64,000 bases of DNA from Amycolatopsis sulphurea (GTDB lineage Bacteria > Actinomycetota > Actinomycetes > Mycobacteriales > Pseudonocardiaceae): NCBI RefSeq assembly GCF_002564045.1, contig NZ_PDJK01000002.1, positions 5,146,001 through 5,210,000 on the forward strand, given 5' to 3'. Shown one piece after another: positions 16,928 to 25,502 of the stretch; position 1 is the stretch's first letter; the number at the start of each line of letters is the position of its first letter. The position numbers were made by a program, and so were the translations under genes. The notes under the pieces were generated by a model. The model searched no databases, was not told the origin of the DNA, and saw nothing but the letters and a program-made list of their open reading frames with translations.

Positions 16928-17312
16928 CTACCGGTGGAGAGTTTCGGCGGTTAGTGGCTCAGCGTTCTGTCGGTTAGGCGTGGGCGGAAGGCGGGGAAGA
17001 CTACGCTGGTGCGAGATCTGCTCGATCCGAGTCGAAGATCCTATTCTCGACATCGTCCAGAGTTCGATGAATCTCAATACCTTGTCAAAATACTGTTGGT
17101 TGTACGGGGTATCGGCAATCAGCGTGCCCGGACCATACTTGTTGCGGAGCTCTTCAACGTAGGCGATACCGGTCTTGTCGGTTACCTGGGAGAGCTTCCG
17201 TGACACGATTTCCTGGTCCGGGATGTAGGAGTCGAGTCGTTTGTAAGGAGGCTTATTCACGGCACCTGAGATTGCCGTTTCCGGCGTGTCAACATCAACG
17301 GCGGCCCGTTTA
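16928..17312 (-). pseudogene. C-terminal toxin-domain fragment of an ALF-repeat polymorphic toxin
   Basis: Leftward fragment lying just beyond the IS5-type element. The frame reads NKRAAVDVDTPETAISGAV, then KPPYKRLDSYIPDQEIVSRK and IAYVEELRNKYGPGTLIADT. This resembles the restriction-endonuclease-fold toxin domain at the C terminus of secreted actinobacterial polymorphic toxins. After about 17100 the family resemblance ends abruptly (QQYFDKVLRFIELWT onward), so the 3' end is lost or rearranged. The upstream part of the same gene is on the other side of the element. DNA here is clearly more AT-rich than its surroundings. Confidence 0.6.
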
Positions 17313-18125
17313 TTGAGAGAATTGGGTTTCCACACTCAGTACTCACAAAAACGGACCGCCTAACATGTATCATACCACTGGACTTACCATCGAGCAGATC
17401 ACCGACCTGTGCGGGTTGGTCGACATGGATACCACAGCTGAGCAGCGTAGGTGGCCACCGATTCTGGGCCTGTTCAACTCGGCGGTGATCGCGCTGACAT
17501 ACATGCGATGCAATCGGGTTCAGGCCGAACTGGCGGAAGCGTACGAGGTATCTCAACCGACAATCAGTCGTGCGATCACCGGAATGACGCCGCTGATAGA
17601 ACGTGTTCTCAGGAAGTTCGTGCCGACGGCGGACGAATTGGACGACCAGACGCAGTACATCGTGGACGGAACCCTGCTGCCGTGCTGGTCATGGGCCGAT
17701 CGCCCGGAGCTGTACTCCGGCAAGCACAAGACGACCGGCATGAACGTACAGATCGCTTGCACCCTTGACGGACGACTCGCGTGGATCTCCGATCCCATCG
17801 AAGGACGCCGGCACGACACGTACTGCCTGAAGGAATCCGGGGCGCTTCTGACTCTGAATCCGGACAACTGGATGGGCGACAAAGGATACGTGGGAAATTA
17901 TATGCTCACCCCGATCAAGAAGCCGAAGCACCGCAAGCTCTTGGACTGGGAGAAGGAATTCAACACCCAGATCAACAAGATTCGCTACGTCATCGAGCAG
18001 ACCATCGCCAACGTCAAAACCTGGAGGATCCTGCACGCCGACTACCGACGGCCCATTGAGACCTTCGCGGAAACCATCTCAACGGTAATCGCTCTGCACT
18101 TCTATGCGGCTGCCTGAATAACCCT
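17311..18125 (+). mobile_element. IS5-family (ISL2/IS1031-like) insertion sequence
   Basis: About 815-bp element with one transposase gene and short imperfect ends starting TTGAG at each side (17310-17325, and 18110-18126 on the other strand). It interrupts a leftward toxin gene: coding sequence for ...VGAPFPL lies on one side and NKRAAVDVD... on the other. Target duplication could not be settled, since the ends are poorly conserved. Confidence 0.75.
17365..18117 (+). CDS. IS5-family DDE transposase
   Basis: 250 residues, apparently intact. An N-terminal helix-turn-helix is at about residues 50-75 (RVQAELAEAYEVSQPTISRA). The catalytic DDE set is Asp in YIVDGTLLPCW, Asp in NWMGDKGYVGN and Glu in IRYVIEQTIANVKTW. 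The gene fills the element. Its codon use is less GC-biased than that of neighbouring genes, consistent with recent arrival. Confidence 0.92.
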   Translation: MYHTTGLTIEQITDLCGLVDMDTTAEQRRWPPILGLFNSAVIALTYMRCNRVQAELAEAYEVSQPTISRAITGMTPLIERVLRKFVPTADELDDQTQYIVDGTLLPCWSWADRPELYSGKHKTTGMNVQIACTLDGRLAWISDPIEGRRHDTYCLKESGALLTLNPDNWMGDKGYVGNYMLTPIKKPKHRKLLDWEKEFNTQINKIRYVIEQTIANVKTWRILHADYRRPIETFAETISTVIALHFYAAA

Positions 18126-18126
18126 C

Positions 18127-19441
18127 AAGGGAAACGGTGCGCCGACGTGGAGTTCGTTGATCGGGTAGCGGCCCCGGTTGTCCTGGTTGAACTGGATGCC
18201 GTCCTGGAGGCGTGACTTGAGCCAGTCCGCCCTACCCCCGGAGCTGGACTGGTCCGGCGGGTCGAGGGTGGCCTCGCCGTTGATGCCGACCCGGAAAGGC
18301 TGGGAGAGACGACCGCCGTCGGCGATGGAGGCCAGGGCATCGGCCACGTCGAGGGCATTGTTGAAGCCGTTGGCCAAGCCGCTCAGGTACCGGTCGAACG
18401 TCTCGTTCAGCAGCCAGTCGAGTTGTTCGGTGGTGGCGCAGCGAGGGTTGTCCCGGCACGCCTTGGCGATCTGCACGACGATCGACTCGCTGACACCGGG
18501 CTTGCCGGCGACGCAGACCAGCGCGCCATCGGCGCCGTCGCAGGCCGGCGCCACCCACGAGGAGATGAGTTGCTTCTGTTCCTCCGGGGTCAGTGGCTCC
18601 CCGGGCCTCTTGTCGGGGATGCCGCTGGCCTTTCGCCACTCGTCCAGTTCCTGGCGCTGGAGATCGGACACGGCCCGCCAGGCGTCGGCCTCGGCCCGAT
18701 CAGCGGAAGCCTGCGTGGAGTCGACCGAGGTGCGGGCCTCGGCGGCATAGCGGTCTGCGTCGTTGGCCGACGTGCGCGCCTCCGCGGCATAACGGTCGGC
18801 GTCGGCGGCTGCTTTACGTGCGATGGCCGCGGCGTTCGCGGCGTTCTGTGTGGCGCTGGCCGCGCTGGCCGAGATCTGCGCCGGCAGGGACCGGATGGCC
18901 TCGTCGTGGCTGGTCGCGTCGGCATCGCGCTGGACGGCCTGGAACCGGCCGACCTGCACGAAATCGCGGCGCCACAACGCGGGACCCTCCAAGGCCACCT
19001 GTGCCGCGGCCTTGACCTCGGGGCCACCGTTGGCCAGCTGCTGGGTCGTGTTACCTCATCGTCGGCGTCGCGCGCGGTGTACTGGCCGGTCCGGAGGAAC
19101 TCGGCGCGATCCGCCACGCTGCCGTCCAGCGCCTTCTGGGCTGCGCGCTGGACCTGGGGACCGCCGTTCGCCAGCCGCTGGGTGACCGCGATCTCGTCGT
19201 CGATGTCCTTGCCCGGGGTAGTCGCGGGTGCGGAAGAACTCCCGTACCGCTTCGGCGGGACGGGACAGCAGAGCCGGGATGGCGGCACGAAGCCCCGGCG
19301 GCCCGGCCTGGGCGAGCACGTCCAGAGTCGCGAGGTCGTCCTGGTCGGCGGCGGCCAGGCGCCCATCCCCCGACGTAATCGGCAACGTCCGCGTCGGTGC
19401 CGGTCAACGCGCGGGACGCGGCCTGCTTGGTCACGGGCCGC
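18127..19441 (-). pseudogene. ALF-repeat polymorphic toxin, frameshifted and split
   Basis: Leftward remnant of a secreted toxin stalk. ALF repeats (DDEIAVTQRLANGGPQVQRA, then AAQKALDG; FLRTGQYTARDADDEV; QQLANGGPEVKAAAQVALEG) are followed by a long Ala-rich coiled coil (SASAASATQNAANAAAIARK and the repeats DADRYAAEARTS). A linker ends at INELHVGAPFPL, where the IS5 element begins. At least three frame changes, near 19060, 19215 and 19380, break the frame. The 5' end, including any signal peptide, is replaced by the IS3 remnant. Confidence 0.8.
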
Positions 19442-19484
19442 CCACGGTCATCAGCCGGGCGGCGACGGGCCTTGCCCCCGGATG

Positions 19485-20215
19485 TTGGACACGGGGTTAT
19501 GCGGCTTCGGGCAGCGTAGCTGATGTCGGAATCAGTCTGTTCTCGTAGGTGATCGGGGATCGCTGTCCGAGGTAGGAATGTCGGCGGCGGGTGTCGTAGC
19601 GGTGGCACCAGCCGAACGCGGCCAGCCTCGCGTCGCGTTCACTGTCCACCACCGGGCGCCTTGAAGGGTTCGGCGTTTGAAGGCCGCGTTGAGGCTTTCG
19701 GCGGCGGCGTTGTCTGCGGAGCTGCCGATCGCGCCCATGGACTGGGTCACGCCGAGCTCAGCGCACATCTGGGCGTAGGCCTTGGAGGTGTAGACCGAGC
19801 CGTGGTCGGAGTGAAAGATCGCCCCGTCGAGGCTGCCTCGGGTGCGCTGGGCGCCCATAGGGCGTCGATGACCAGTTCGGTGCGATGTGATCGGCGATGG
19901 CCCACCCGACCAGCCGACGCGTACACAGGTCCATCACGGTCGCCAGATAGCAGAACGTGCCGTCGGCGACCGGCAGGTAGGTGATGTCACCGACATAGCC
20001 AGTGTTCGGCGCTTGTGCGGTGAAGTTCCGACCGATCAGATCCGGGGCCTTGGCCGCGGCGGGGTCACCGATCGTGGTGCGATGCCGGCGCCGCAGCCGA
20101 AGCCCGGACAGTCCGATCCCGCGCATGATGCGGGCGACCCTCTTGTGGTTGACCAGGTGCCCGGCCTTGCGCAGTTCGGCGGCGATGCGGGGGACGGACC
20201 TGGAGTACTCTTCAC
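19485..20215 (-). pseudogene. IS3-family transposase OrfB remnant
   Basis: The pieces read in order as an IS3 OrfB: VPRIAAELRKAGHLVNHKRV, DLIGRNFTAQAPNTGYVGDI (with YLPVADGTFCYLATVMDL), then in a second frame GAIFHSDHGSVYTSKAYAQM and GSSADNAAAESLNAAFKRRT, then in a third frame WCHRYDTRRRHSYLGQRSP. Frame changes near 19860 and 19650, a missing N terminus and no OrfA mean it is dead. It truncates the toxin gene 5' end. Confidence 0.85.
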
Positions 20216-20219
20216 CTAC

Positions 20220-20339
20220 GGAGTGCCTTCCGCTCGGCACTACTTGCGACTTCGCAATCCCAAGTTTGCCGGGCAGGACAGGCACTTCGTGCATCTACTG
20301 GCGCATGTCGCCGACCAACACATGAAATCTCGAGGCTAG
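20220..20339 (+). other. Unassigned coding-like fragment
   Basis: A rightward frame encodes GVPSARHYLRLRNPKFAGQD, then RHFVHLLAHVADQHMKSRG and stop. It has no start of its own and is cut at the IS3 remnant boundary, so it may be the tail of a lost gene. I do not recognise the family. Confidence 0.25.
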
Positions 20340-21203
20340 CTCCTGCTGTGGGGGTATTCCGCCGAGCGTCGTTGGAAGGCCAGGATCTCCGGGTTCACGA
20401 TCACGCCGTCACGGATTTCGATCGCGCGCCCGATGGTGTCCTTGATGTCCCATGCGGACGGACCGGCCAGCAGCGGCCGCAGCAGGGGGATGAGCGCCTC
20501 GCTGATCTCCCAGGTCGCCGAGTTCCACAGGTAGGACGGGCTGTGGTCGACGGCGTAGTAGGTGATTCCGTCGCCGACGGTGAAGGTCGGGTCGGCGAAC
20601 GTTGTGGACCGGGCCCAGCTGAAGCCCATGCCCTCGTCGCACGAGACGTCGACGTGCCGTGATTGCGCCCCGTGCGGTCGCGCCGAAACCGATGACGGCC
20701 GCGCGCAGCCGGCGGCCGTAGTCTCCGGTCGAGCCGGCCAGCTGCAGGGCGTGCAGTATCGAGCAGTAGCCGGCCAGCTCGTTGTTCTTGTGGAACACGT
20801 GCAGCCCGAAGGAACCGTCACGGGTCCAGTGGTTCATCGCTTCGAACGCGATGAGAGTCAGCTTGCGGTCGACGGCCAGCTGGGTCAGTTCGGGGGCCTG
20901 GACGCAATGCGGCCAGCCCCACAGTATCTGGCCTGGTCGCAGCTCGGCGACGTCGGTAAGCAACGGCTTGGCGAGCAGGATGATGTCGCATTCGGCGATG
21001 AGTTCGGCGCGCGTGCGCACCCCGGCGACGGTTCCCTTCAGCTGTTCGTCGGGCACGCCGAAGTCCTCGCCGTAGCCGTGTTCGAGGTAGATGCGTTCGA
21101 GCAGGTCGGCGTCGATCCGGTGGAAATGGTGCGGGTGGATGGGCAGGCGGCGTTCGTCCGGTTTTCGCGAACGCGCGACGACGCCGAGAGTGAGCTGAGG
21201 CAA
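20338..21203 (-). pseudogene. N5-(carboxyethyl)ornithine synthase-like / alanine dehydrogenase-PNT family gene with internal deletion
   Basis: The upstream half reads LTLGVVARSRKPDERRLPIH, DLLERIYLEHGYGEDFGVPD and LAGYCSILHALQLAGSTGDY up to AAVIGFGATARGAI: the AlaDH/PNT N-terminal domain plus the start of the Rossmann fold. The frame then changes at about 20670 and resumes as DVSCDEGMGFSWARSTTFAD, YYAVDHSPSYLWNSATWEIS and ILAFQRRSAEYPHSRS. Most of the NAD-binding domain (about 60-100 residues) is missing between them, so the enzyme cannot be functional. The likely start is TTG 21203. Confidence 0.75.
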
Positions 21204-21252
21204 TGCAACGGACCCCACTGCCGGAATGTGGTTTCGACACCGCGCCAGGGCG

Positions 21253-21414
21253 TCAGCGCCGCAGCTGTTCGGGTGCTTCGTCGAGCAGATGCAGCAGGCG
21301 CACCGCCAGCGCACGGCAGGCGGCGTCAGTGAGCTTGGTGTCGTGTTTGAGCAGGTCTCGTACTTGGGCGACCCGTTGTTCGTAGCGCGACACGAAGTCG
21401 ATTCCGGTGGTCAT
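21253..21414 (-). CDS. Small DUF6307-type protein (53 residues)
   Basis: A short leftward gene starts ATG 21414 with AGAGGAAC eight bases upstream and ends TGA 21253. It encodes MTTGIDFVSRYEQRVAQVRD, then LLKHDTKLTDAACRALAVRL and LHLLDEAPEQLRR. The helical, charged pattern matches the small DUF6307 proteins found next to DUF5994 and stress genes in Pseudonocardiaceae. Function is unknown. It lies upstream of the deleted dehydrogenase-like gene on the same strand. Confidence 0.75.
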   Translation of the reverse strand: MTTGIDFVSRYEQRVAQVRDLLKHDTKLTDAACRALAVRLLHLLDEAPEQLRR

Positions 21415-21536
21415 GGGTTGTTCCTCTTTCTGGTTTGGCGGCTGCCTGTGGCGCAGGCGCAGCGGCGGCGTAACTCGCCGGCCGCGGCCGCGGCCGCGGC
21501 GCAGAAGCGGGTTGCGATCGCGTCGTGCGCATCCAT
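21411..21536 (-). CDS. Possible 41-residue upstream ORF
   Basis: Leftward ATG 21536 to TGA 21411, overlapping the DUF6307 start in ATGA. It encodes MDAHDAIATRFCAAAAAAAG followed by a Cys/Arg-rich tail. The overlap suggests translational coupling, but the Ala run comes from a GCCGCG repeat and no family is recognised. It may be non-coding. Confidence 0.25.
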   Translation of the reverse strand: MDAHDAIATRFCAAAAAAAGELRRRCACATGSRQTRKRNNP

Positions 21537-21608
21537 CTCATGTGGACAGACGGGGCAGCCGGGCGCCGCGTCGGTGCTCGGCTCGGAGCGCGATGGGCGC
21601 CGGGATGT

Positions 21609-22436
21609 TCATTGCCCGGACGCCGGCGAGCCGTTGGGCGTCACGGCGACCGATGGGGGTGGTAGGGTCGCGGACGCGTTCTCGCGGGCCAGGAAGGCAC
21701 CCAGTTCGCCGATGGTGCTCATCAACGGCGCGGGGAACACCACGGTGGTGTTCTTGTCCACGCCCAGTTCGACGAGGCTCTGCAAATTGCGCAGCTGTAG
21801 GGCTAGCGGGTGGGCCATCATCGTGTCGGAGGCGTCGCCCAGCGCGGCGGCGGCCAGCGACTCGCCTTCGGCACTGATGATCTTGGCGCGCTTTTCGCGT
21901 TCGGCTTCGGCCTGGCGCGCCATCGCCCGTTTCATCGTGTCCGGCAGCTGGATGTCCTTGAGCTCCACCAGGGTGACCTCCACGCCCCAGTCGAGGGTAG
22001 CGAGGTCGAGGATTCCCCGGATGTCGATGTTGATGCTGTCGGTTTCGGACAGGGTTTCGTCGAGCGTGTGCTGTCCGACGACCTTGCGCAGCGTGGTCTG
22101 GGCGATCTGGTCGATCGCGGCGTAGACGTTCTCGATCGCGACGACCGATTTCACCGCGTCCCGCACCCGGAAGTATGCTACCGCGGACACGTCGACGCTC
22201 ACGTTGTCGCGGGTAATGATGCCCTGGGACTTGATCGGCATCGTGATGATCCGCAACGGAACCCGGCGTAGCACGTCCACCACCGGGACGATCAGCCGCA
22301 GCCCTGGCTCGCGCACCCCGATCACCCGGCCGAGCCGGAACAGGACCCCGCGCTCGTACTGCTTGACGATCCGCACCGCGCAGGCCAGCAGGGCCAGCAC
22401 CGCGACGACGGCCGCGATGGTCAGAAAGACGGCCAT
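21609..22436 (-). CDS. Slipin (stomatin-like SPFH/band 7 protein)
   Basis: 275 residues from ATG 22436. One N-terminal membrane helix (FLTIAAVVAVLALLACAVRI) is followed by the SPFH domain with the slipin signature QYERGVLFRLGRVIGVREPG, IITRDNVSVDVSAVAYFRV and LDWGVEVTLVELKDIQLPD. A coiled-coil stretch (QAEAEREKRAKIISAEGESL) precedes a disordered tail. It is a membrane scaffold that oligomerises in lipid domains. The usual NfeD partner gene is not adjacent. Upstream 22437-22626 has no gene. Confidence 0.93.
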   Translation of the reverse strand: MAVFLTIAAVVAVLALLACAVRIVKQYERGVLFRLGRVIGVREPGLRLIVPVVDVLRRVPLRIITMPIKSQGIITRDNVSVDVSAVAYFRVRDAVKSVVAIENVYAAIDQIAQTTLRKVVGQHTLDETLSETDSINIDIRGILDLATLDWGVEVTLVELKDIQLPDTMKRAMARQAEAEREKRAKIISAEGESLAAAALGDASDTMMAHPLALQLRNLQSLVELGVDKNTTVVFPAPLMSTIGELGAFLARENASATLPPPSVAVTPNGSPASGQ

Positions 22437-22626
22437 GACGCTCCAGTCTCCGGCGACTACCGGAGGCGGAGGCGAAAACACCGGCGTGCCGAGGTCGTGA
22501 CCACGTGGCGCGCAAAGACCTGGCGAACTACGAGGCGCCGGGGACGGCGCCGACTCGGTAGCCTGCGCACGGGATACTCCCGGGCACCCCCGACACTACA
22601 CGCATCCGGATCGCCGAAGGTCACAA

Positions 22627-23025
22627 TCAGGCATCTGGAAGCCCGTCAGTGGCGCGGGGAGGCCGTTGCCGGCCAGGCTTTCCGAGACCGTGGCGGTGGA
22701 ATCCGCGGTCCGCGGCCGAGCGGAGCACCGCCCGTGCCATTCCGCCGGGGGTTTCCGTCGGCACCACGAGCATGCTGACCCGCCGCGAGTCCGGGCCGAG
22801 CGCTGTGATCGTGTTCGGGTCGGTGGAGCGGACGCCTTCCAGCCGTACGGTCCGGGTTTCGGCCCGTGCGATGCGGGCGGTGGGCCCCCAGGTGTCCAGG
22901 TGGTAGGCGACGCGGCTGAGCGGTTCGACCGCTTCGCGAAGCGCCGCCGCGACGGCCGGCAGCTGCTTGGCGAGATCCGCTGAACGCGGCCACCAGCCGC
23001 CGTCCACCTGCCCGCGGCTCGGCAC
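22627..23025 (-). CDS. DUF5994 family protein, copy 1 (N terminus uncertain)
   Basis: 132 residues from a GTG at 23025. The core VDGGWWPRSADLAKQLPAVA, VAYHLDTWGPTARIARAETR, EGVRSTDPNTITALGPDSRR and VSMLVVPTETPGGMARAVLR is a full DUF5994 domain of unknown function. A better start, ATG 23096, overlaps the desaturase stop (ATGA) and opens MTVSEQRKHRKTG, but it is out of frame by one base with the domain (shift near 23026-23035). The gene may therefore carry a frameshift. Confidence 0.7.
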   Translation of the reverse strand: MPSRGQVDGGWWPRSADLAKQLPAVAAALREAVEPLSRVAYHLDTWGPTARIARAETRTVRLEGVRSTDPNTITALGPDSRRVSMLVVPTETPGGMARAVLRSAADRGFHRHGLGKPGRQRPPRATDGLPDA

Positions 23026-23092
23026 CGGCCGGCTTCAAGCCAGGCGCGCCACAGCAGGCCCGTTTTCCGGTGTTTTCGCTGCTCCGAGACGG

Positions 23093-24145
23093 TCATTCGG
23101 ATGTTCCTTTCGCATTGGCGCGAAGCGGGGCCCCGACCTCGTGCAGGTGCCGTAGCACCTGGGCGTAAGTGTGGAAGAGGCCGCCCTGGCTGTAGCTGAT
23201 TCCCCGTTTCGCGCAGAAATCCCGGACCAGGGGTTGTGCTCGCCGCAGCTTGGCCATCGGGACGCTGGGGAACAGGTGGTGTTCGATCTGGTAGTTCAGC
23301 CCGCCCATCGTGAAGGTCATCCACCGGCCACCGTTCAGATTGTGCGAGGTCATCACCTGGCGGCGCAGGAAATCCAGTTTGTGGCCCGGTTCCAGATGCG
23401 GCATGGCCTTGTGGTTGGGTGCGAACGAGCAGCCCATGTAGACGCCCCAGGCCGCGTGGTGGACCGCGATGAACACGAACGCGATCCCCGGCGGCAGCAA
23501 CACGAACACCGCTGCGAGGTAGACGACGAGATGCCCGCCCAGCAGGCCGGCCTCCAACCGCCGGCGTCTCAGGTCGCCGCGCCATACCGCCTTCGCTCCC
23601 GACCAGTGCAGGTCGAGACCTTCCAGCAGCAGCAGTGGAAAGAAGAGAAATGCCTGGTATTTTGCCATCCAGTGCAGGAAACCGGCTTTGGCACGGCTCT
23701 GCCGGGTGTTGAACGCCAGCGCTGGGATGTCGATGTCCGGGTCGACGCCGTCGACGTTCGGGTGGGCGTGATGTCGGGTGTGCTTGCCGACCCACCAGCC
23801 GTAGCTGATCCCGACCAGCCCGGCCAGCCCGGTCCCGATCGCGTCGTTGGCGCGGCGGCTGTGGAAGATTTGCTTGTGCCCGGCGTCGTGGCCGAGAAAC
23901 GCCAATTGGGTGTAGGCCACCGCCAGCAGCACCGCGGTACACACCTGCCACCAGCTTTTCCCGCCGAGCGCGAGCACCGCGCACGCACCGCCGAACGCCG
24001 CGACAGCGATCCCGATGCGCAGCGCGTAGCGCACCGGTCGTCGGCGGAACAGCCCGGCTGCTTTCACCAGCGCCGACAGCTCGGCGAAGTCGCTGCCGGA
24101 CGGGTGTCCGATGTCCCGTGCGACAACGGTTTTCCGTTCGTCCAT
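23093..24145 (-). CDS. Membrane fatty acid desaturase (acyl-CoA / acyl-lipid desaturase)
   Basis: 350-residue integral membrane di-iron enzyme. The three histidine boxes are intact: HDAGH at 86-90, HTRHH at 122-126 and QIEHH at 286-290. Four hydrophobic helices flank them. The sequence LNYQIEHHLFPSVPMAKLR is typical of front-end or delta-6/9-type desaturases. There is no cytochrome b5 domain, so electrons come from a separate donor. It is transcribed leftward ahead of DUF5994 copy 1, with an ATGA overlap. Confidence 0.92.
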   Translation of the reverse strand: MDERKTVVARDIGHPSGSDFAELSALVKAAGLFRRRPVRYALRIGIAVAAFGGACAVLALGGKSWWQVCTAVLLAVAYTQLAFLGHDAGHKQIFHSRRANDAIGTGLAGLVGISYGWWVGKHTRHHAHPNVDGVDPDIDIPALAFNTRQSRAKAGFLHWMAKYQAFLFFPLLLLEGLDLHWSGAKAVWRGDLRRRRLEAGLLGGHLVVYLAAVFVLLPPGIAFVFIAVHHAAWGVYMGCSFAPNHKAMPHLEPGHKLDFLRRQVMTSHNLNGGRWMTFTMGGLNYQIEHHLFPSVPMAKLRRAQPLVRDFCAKRGISYSQGGLFHTYAQVLRHLHEVGAPLRANAKGTSE

Positions 24146-24676
24146 GATGGGGTCCTCCTTTAACCAGACTGCAGGGGGAAGCCCGGCGGGGACAAGGCCA
24201 GGGCACGGATCCGGCCTCGTGCGAGCGCATCGGAACCTGGCATCCGCGTAATCGTTTCGCCGCCAGGCGGCACTCGATGACAGGCCTATGGCTCCGCGAA
24301 CCTTCGGCCGGGCCCAGGCCTCCGCCGACAGCCGGGGTCGGGTTGCAGTCGGTGCGGGAAGAGGTCTCCGACACTACACCCGCCAGGGGATCTCGGCAGG
24401 GTGCCGGCGTGCCGGACGAAGCCGTCGCCTGGCCGCGTTTCCGGAGAAGCGGCGACGTCAGCGGCCCGAGGGTGTACCGTCAGTGGTGTCCGAGAGCATT
24501 TCGTGTGTGGGCGTTCGAGCCCACACCGTCCTCGGTTTCTTGTCCGGTCACCTGAGCCGGGGGCGGGAGCACGGCATGTAGCCGGCCTACGGCACACCAT
24601 CGTCATCCCAGCGGCAATTATGCCGCAGAGCCGCTCCGGCCGGGTCTGCACTCCGCCGTCAGCGCTCAACCGGGAA
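24146..24676. other. Gene-free stretch upstream of the desaturase
   Basis: No convincing coding sequence on either strand. The desaturase promoter should lie in its first 100 bp; GGGGACAAGGCC at about 24189-24200 is the only notable motif and is too weak to name. Confidence 0.5.
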
Positions 24677-24931
24677 ATGGCGATGGTGCGGCGTGGCTCG
24701 TCCCGTGCCACACCTGCACCGGTCGTGCGGAAGGAAGAACTTATCAGAACCGCCGAACAGCCGTTGTTCAGCCATCCGGCCGTTGCCCAGCCGCGGCCCG
24801 ATGCACTGACCCGCCCGCAAGACGACCGCTACGGCGGGTTGTTCCGGCAGCCCGCGGTTCCCGACGGCGGCAAGCCGGACGAGCGGCCGATTCCGCGCCC
24901 GCCACGCGGCAGCCGCGGATCTCGTCGGTGA
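24677..24931 (+). CDS. Hypothetical protein, 84 residues
   Basis: Starts ATG 24677 with GGGAA just upstream. It is proline- and arginine-rich with a charged centre (RKEELIRTAEQPLFSHPAVA, RPQDDRYGGLFRQPAVPDGG). I recognise no family, and low-complexity content makes coding status doubtful. It is the only candidate between the desaturase and DUF5994 copy 2 on this strand. Confidence 0.3.
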   Translation: MAMVRRGSSRATPAPVVRKEELIRTAEQPLFSHPAVAQPRPDALTRPQDDRYGGLFRQPAVPDGGKPDERPIPRPPRGSRGSRR

Positions 24932-25037
24932 GCGCCGCCGCCGCGCCCGGCTTTCGGCGTAGCCTGGCGGTATCGGCCCACCTCCGCAGGAATACGCCAC
25001 CAGGACGGTCTCGGACCGGCCGGGCGGGAGCATTGCG

Positions 25038-25502
25038 ATGACGTTCACTGCGAATGGCGGTGCCGCGGGTACTGTCATCGACTCATTGCCGGTCGGCCGT
25101 CGCTTGCGACTCAAGGGACCGGATGCCGAGAAGGGCTGCTTCGATGGTGCCTGGTGGCCACGCTCCCGGGAACCGGTCACAGAATTCAGCGCCCTCGTTA
25201 CCGCGCTGGCCGAGCGTTCTGGGCGGGTCGACCGCATCGGGTTCAACCCGGTCTCCTGGGATCTCGCTCCTTCCCGGCTCCGCCACGGGCCGGATCTGGT
25301 GCGCCTGGCGGGTTTCTCCAGTCTCCAGCAGCACACTGTCGTCGTGGTCGGCCCGCGCATCCACCACTTGACGCTGCTGATGATCCCGCCGGAAGCCGAT
25401 CCGGTCGCCGCGCGCGGCGCTCTGGTTGCCGCGGCCGCGGCCGAAAGCATCGGGACCGCATGGGAAATCCTTGCCCGTAACGGAGTACTCGCCTCGTCCT
25501 AG
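25038..25502 (+). CDS. DUF5994 family protein, copy 2
   Basis: 154 residues. RLRLKGPDAEKGCFDGAWWP, the segment SREPVTEFSALVTALAERSG, LVRLAGFSSLQQHTVVVVGP and LTLLMIPPEADPVAARGALV align with DUF5994 copy 1 (compare VDGGWWPRS and LLVVPTETPGG). The start ATG 25038 follows GGGAGC. The stop TAG (25500-25502) straddles the left end of the IS630 element: TA is the insertion target and G is the first base of the element. Confidence 0.85.
   Translation: MTFTANGGAAGTVIDSLPVGRRLRLKGPDAEKGCFDGAWWPRSREPVTEFSALVTALAERSGRVDRIGFNPVSWDLAPSRLRHGPDLVRLAGFSSLQQHTVVVVGPRIHHLTLLMIPPEADPVAARGALVAAAAAESIGTAWEILARNGVLASS

Noticed and set aside
24286..24711. 141-codon reverse frame upstream of the desaturase
   Set aside because: Arg/Pro/Cys-rich shadow with no family; overlaps the likely promoter region.
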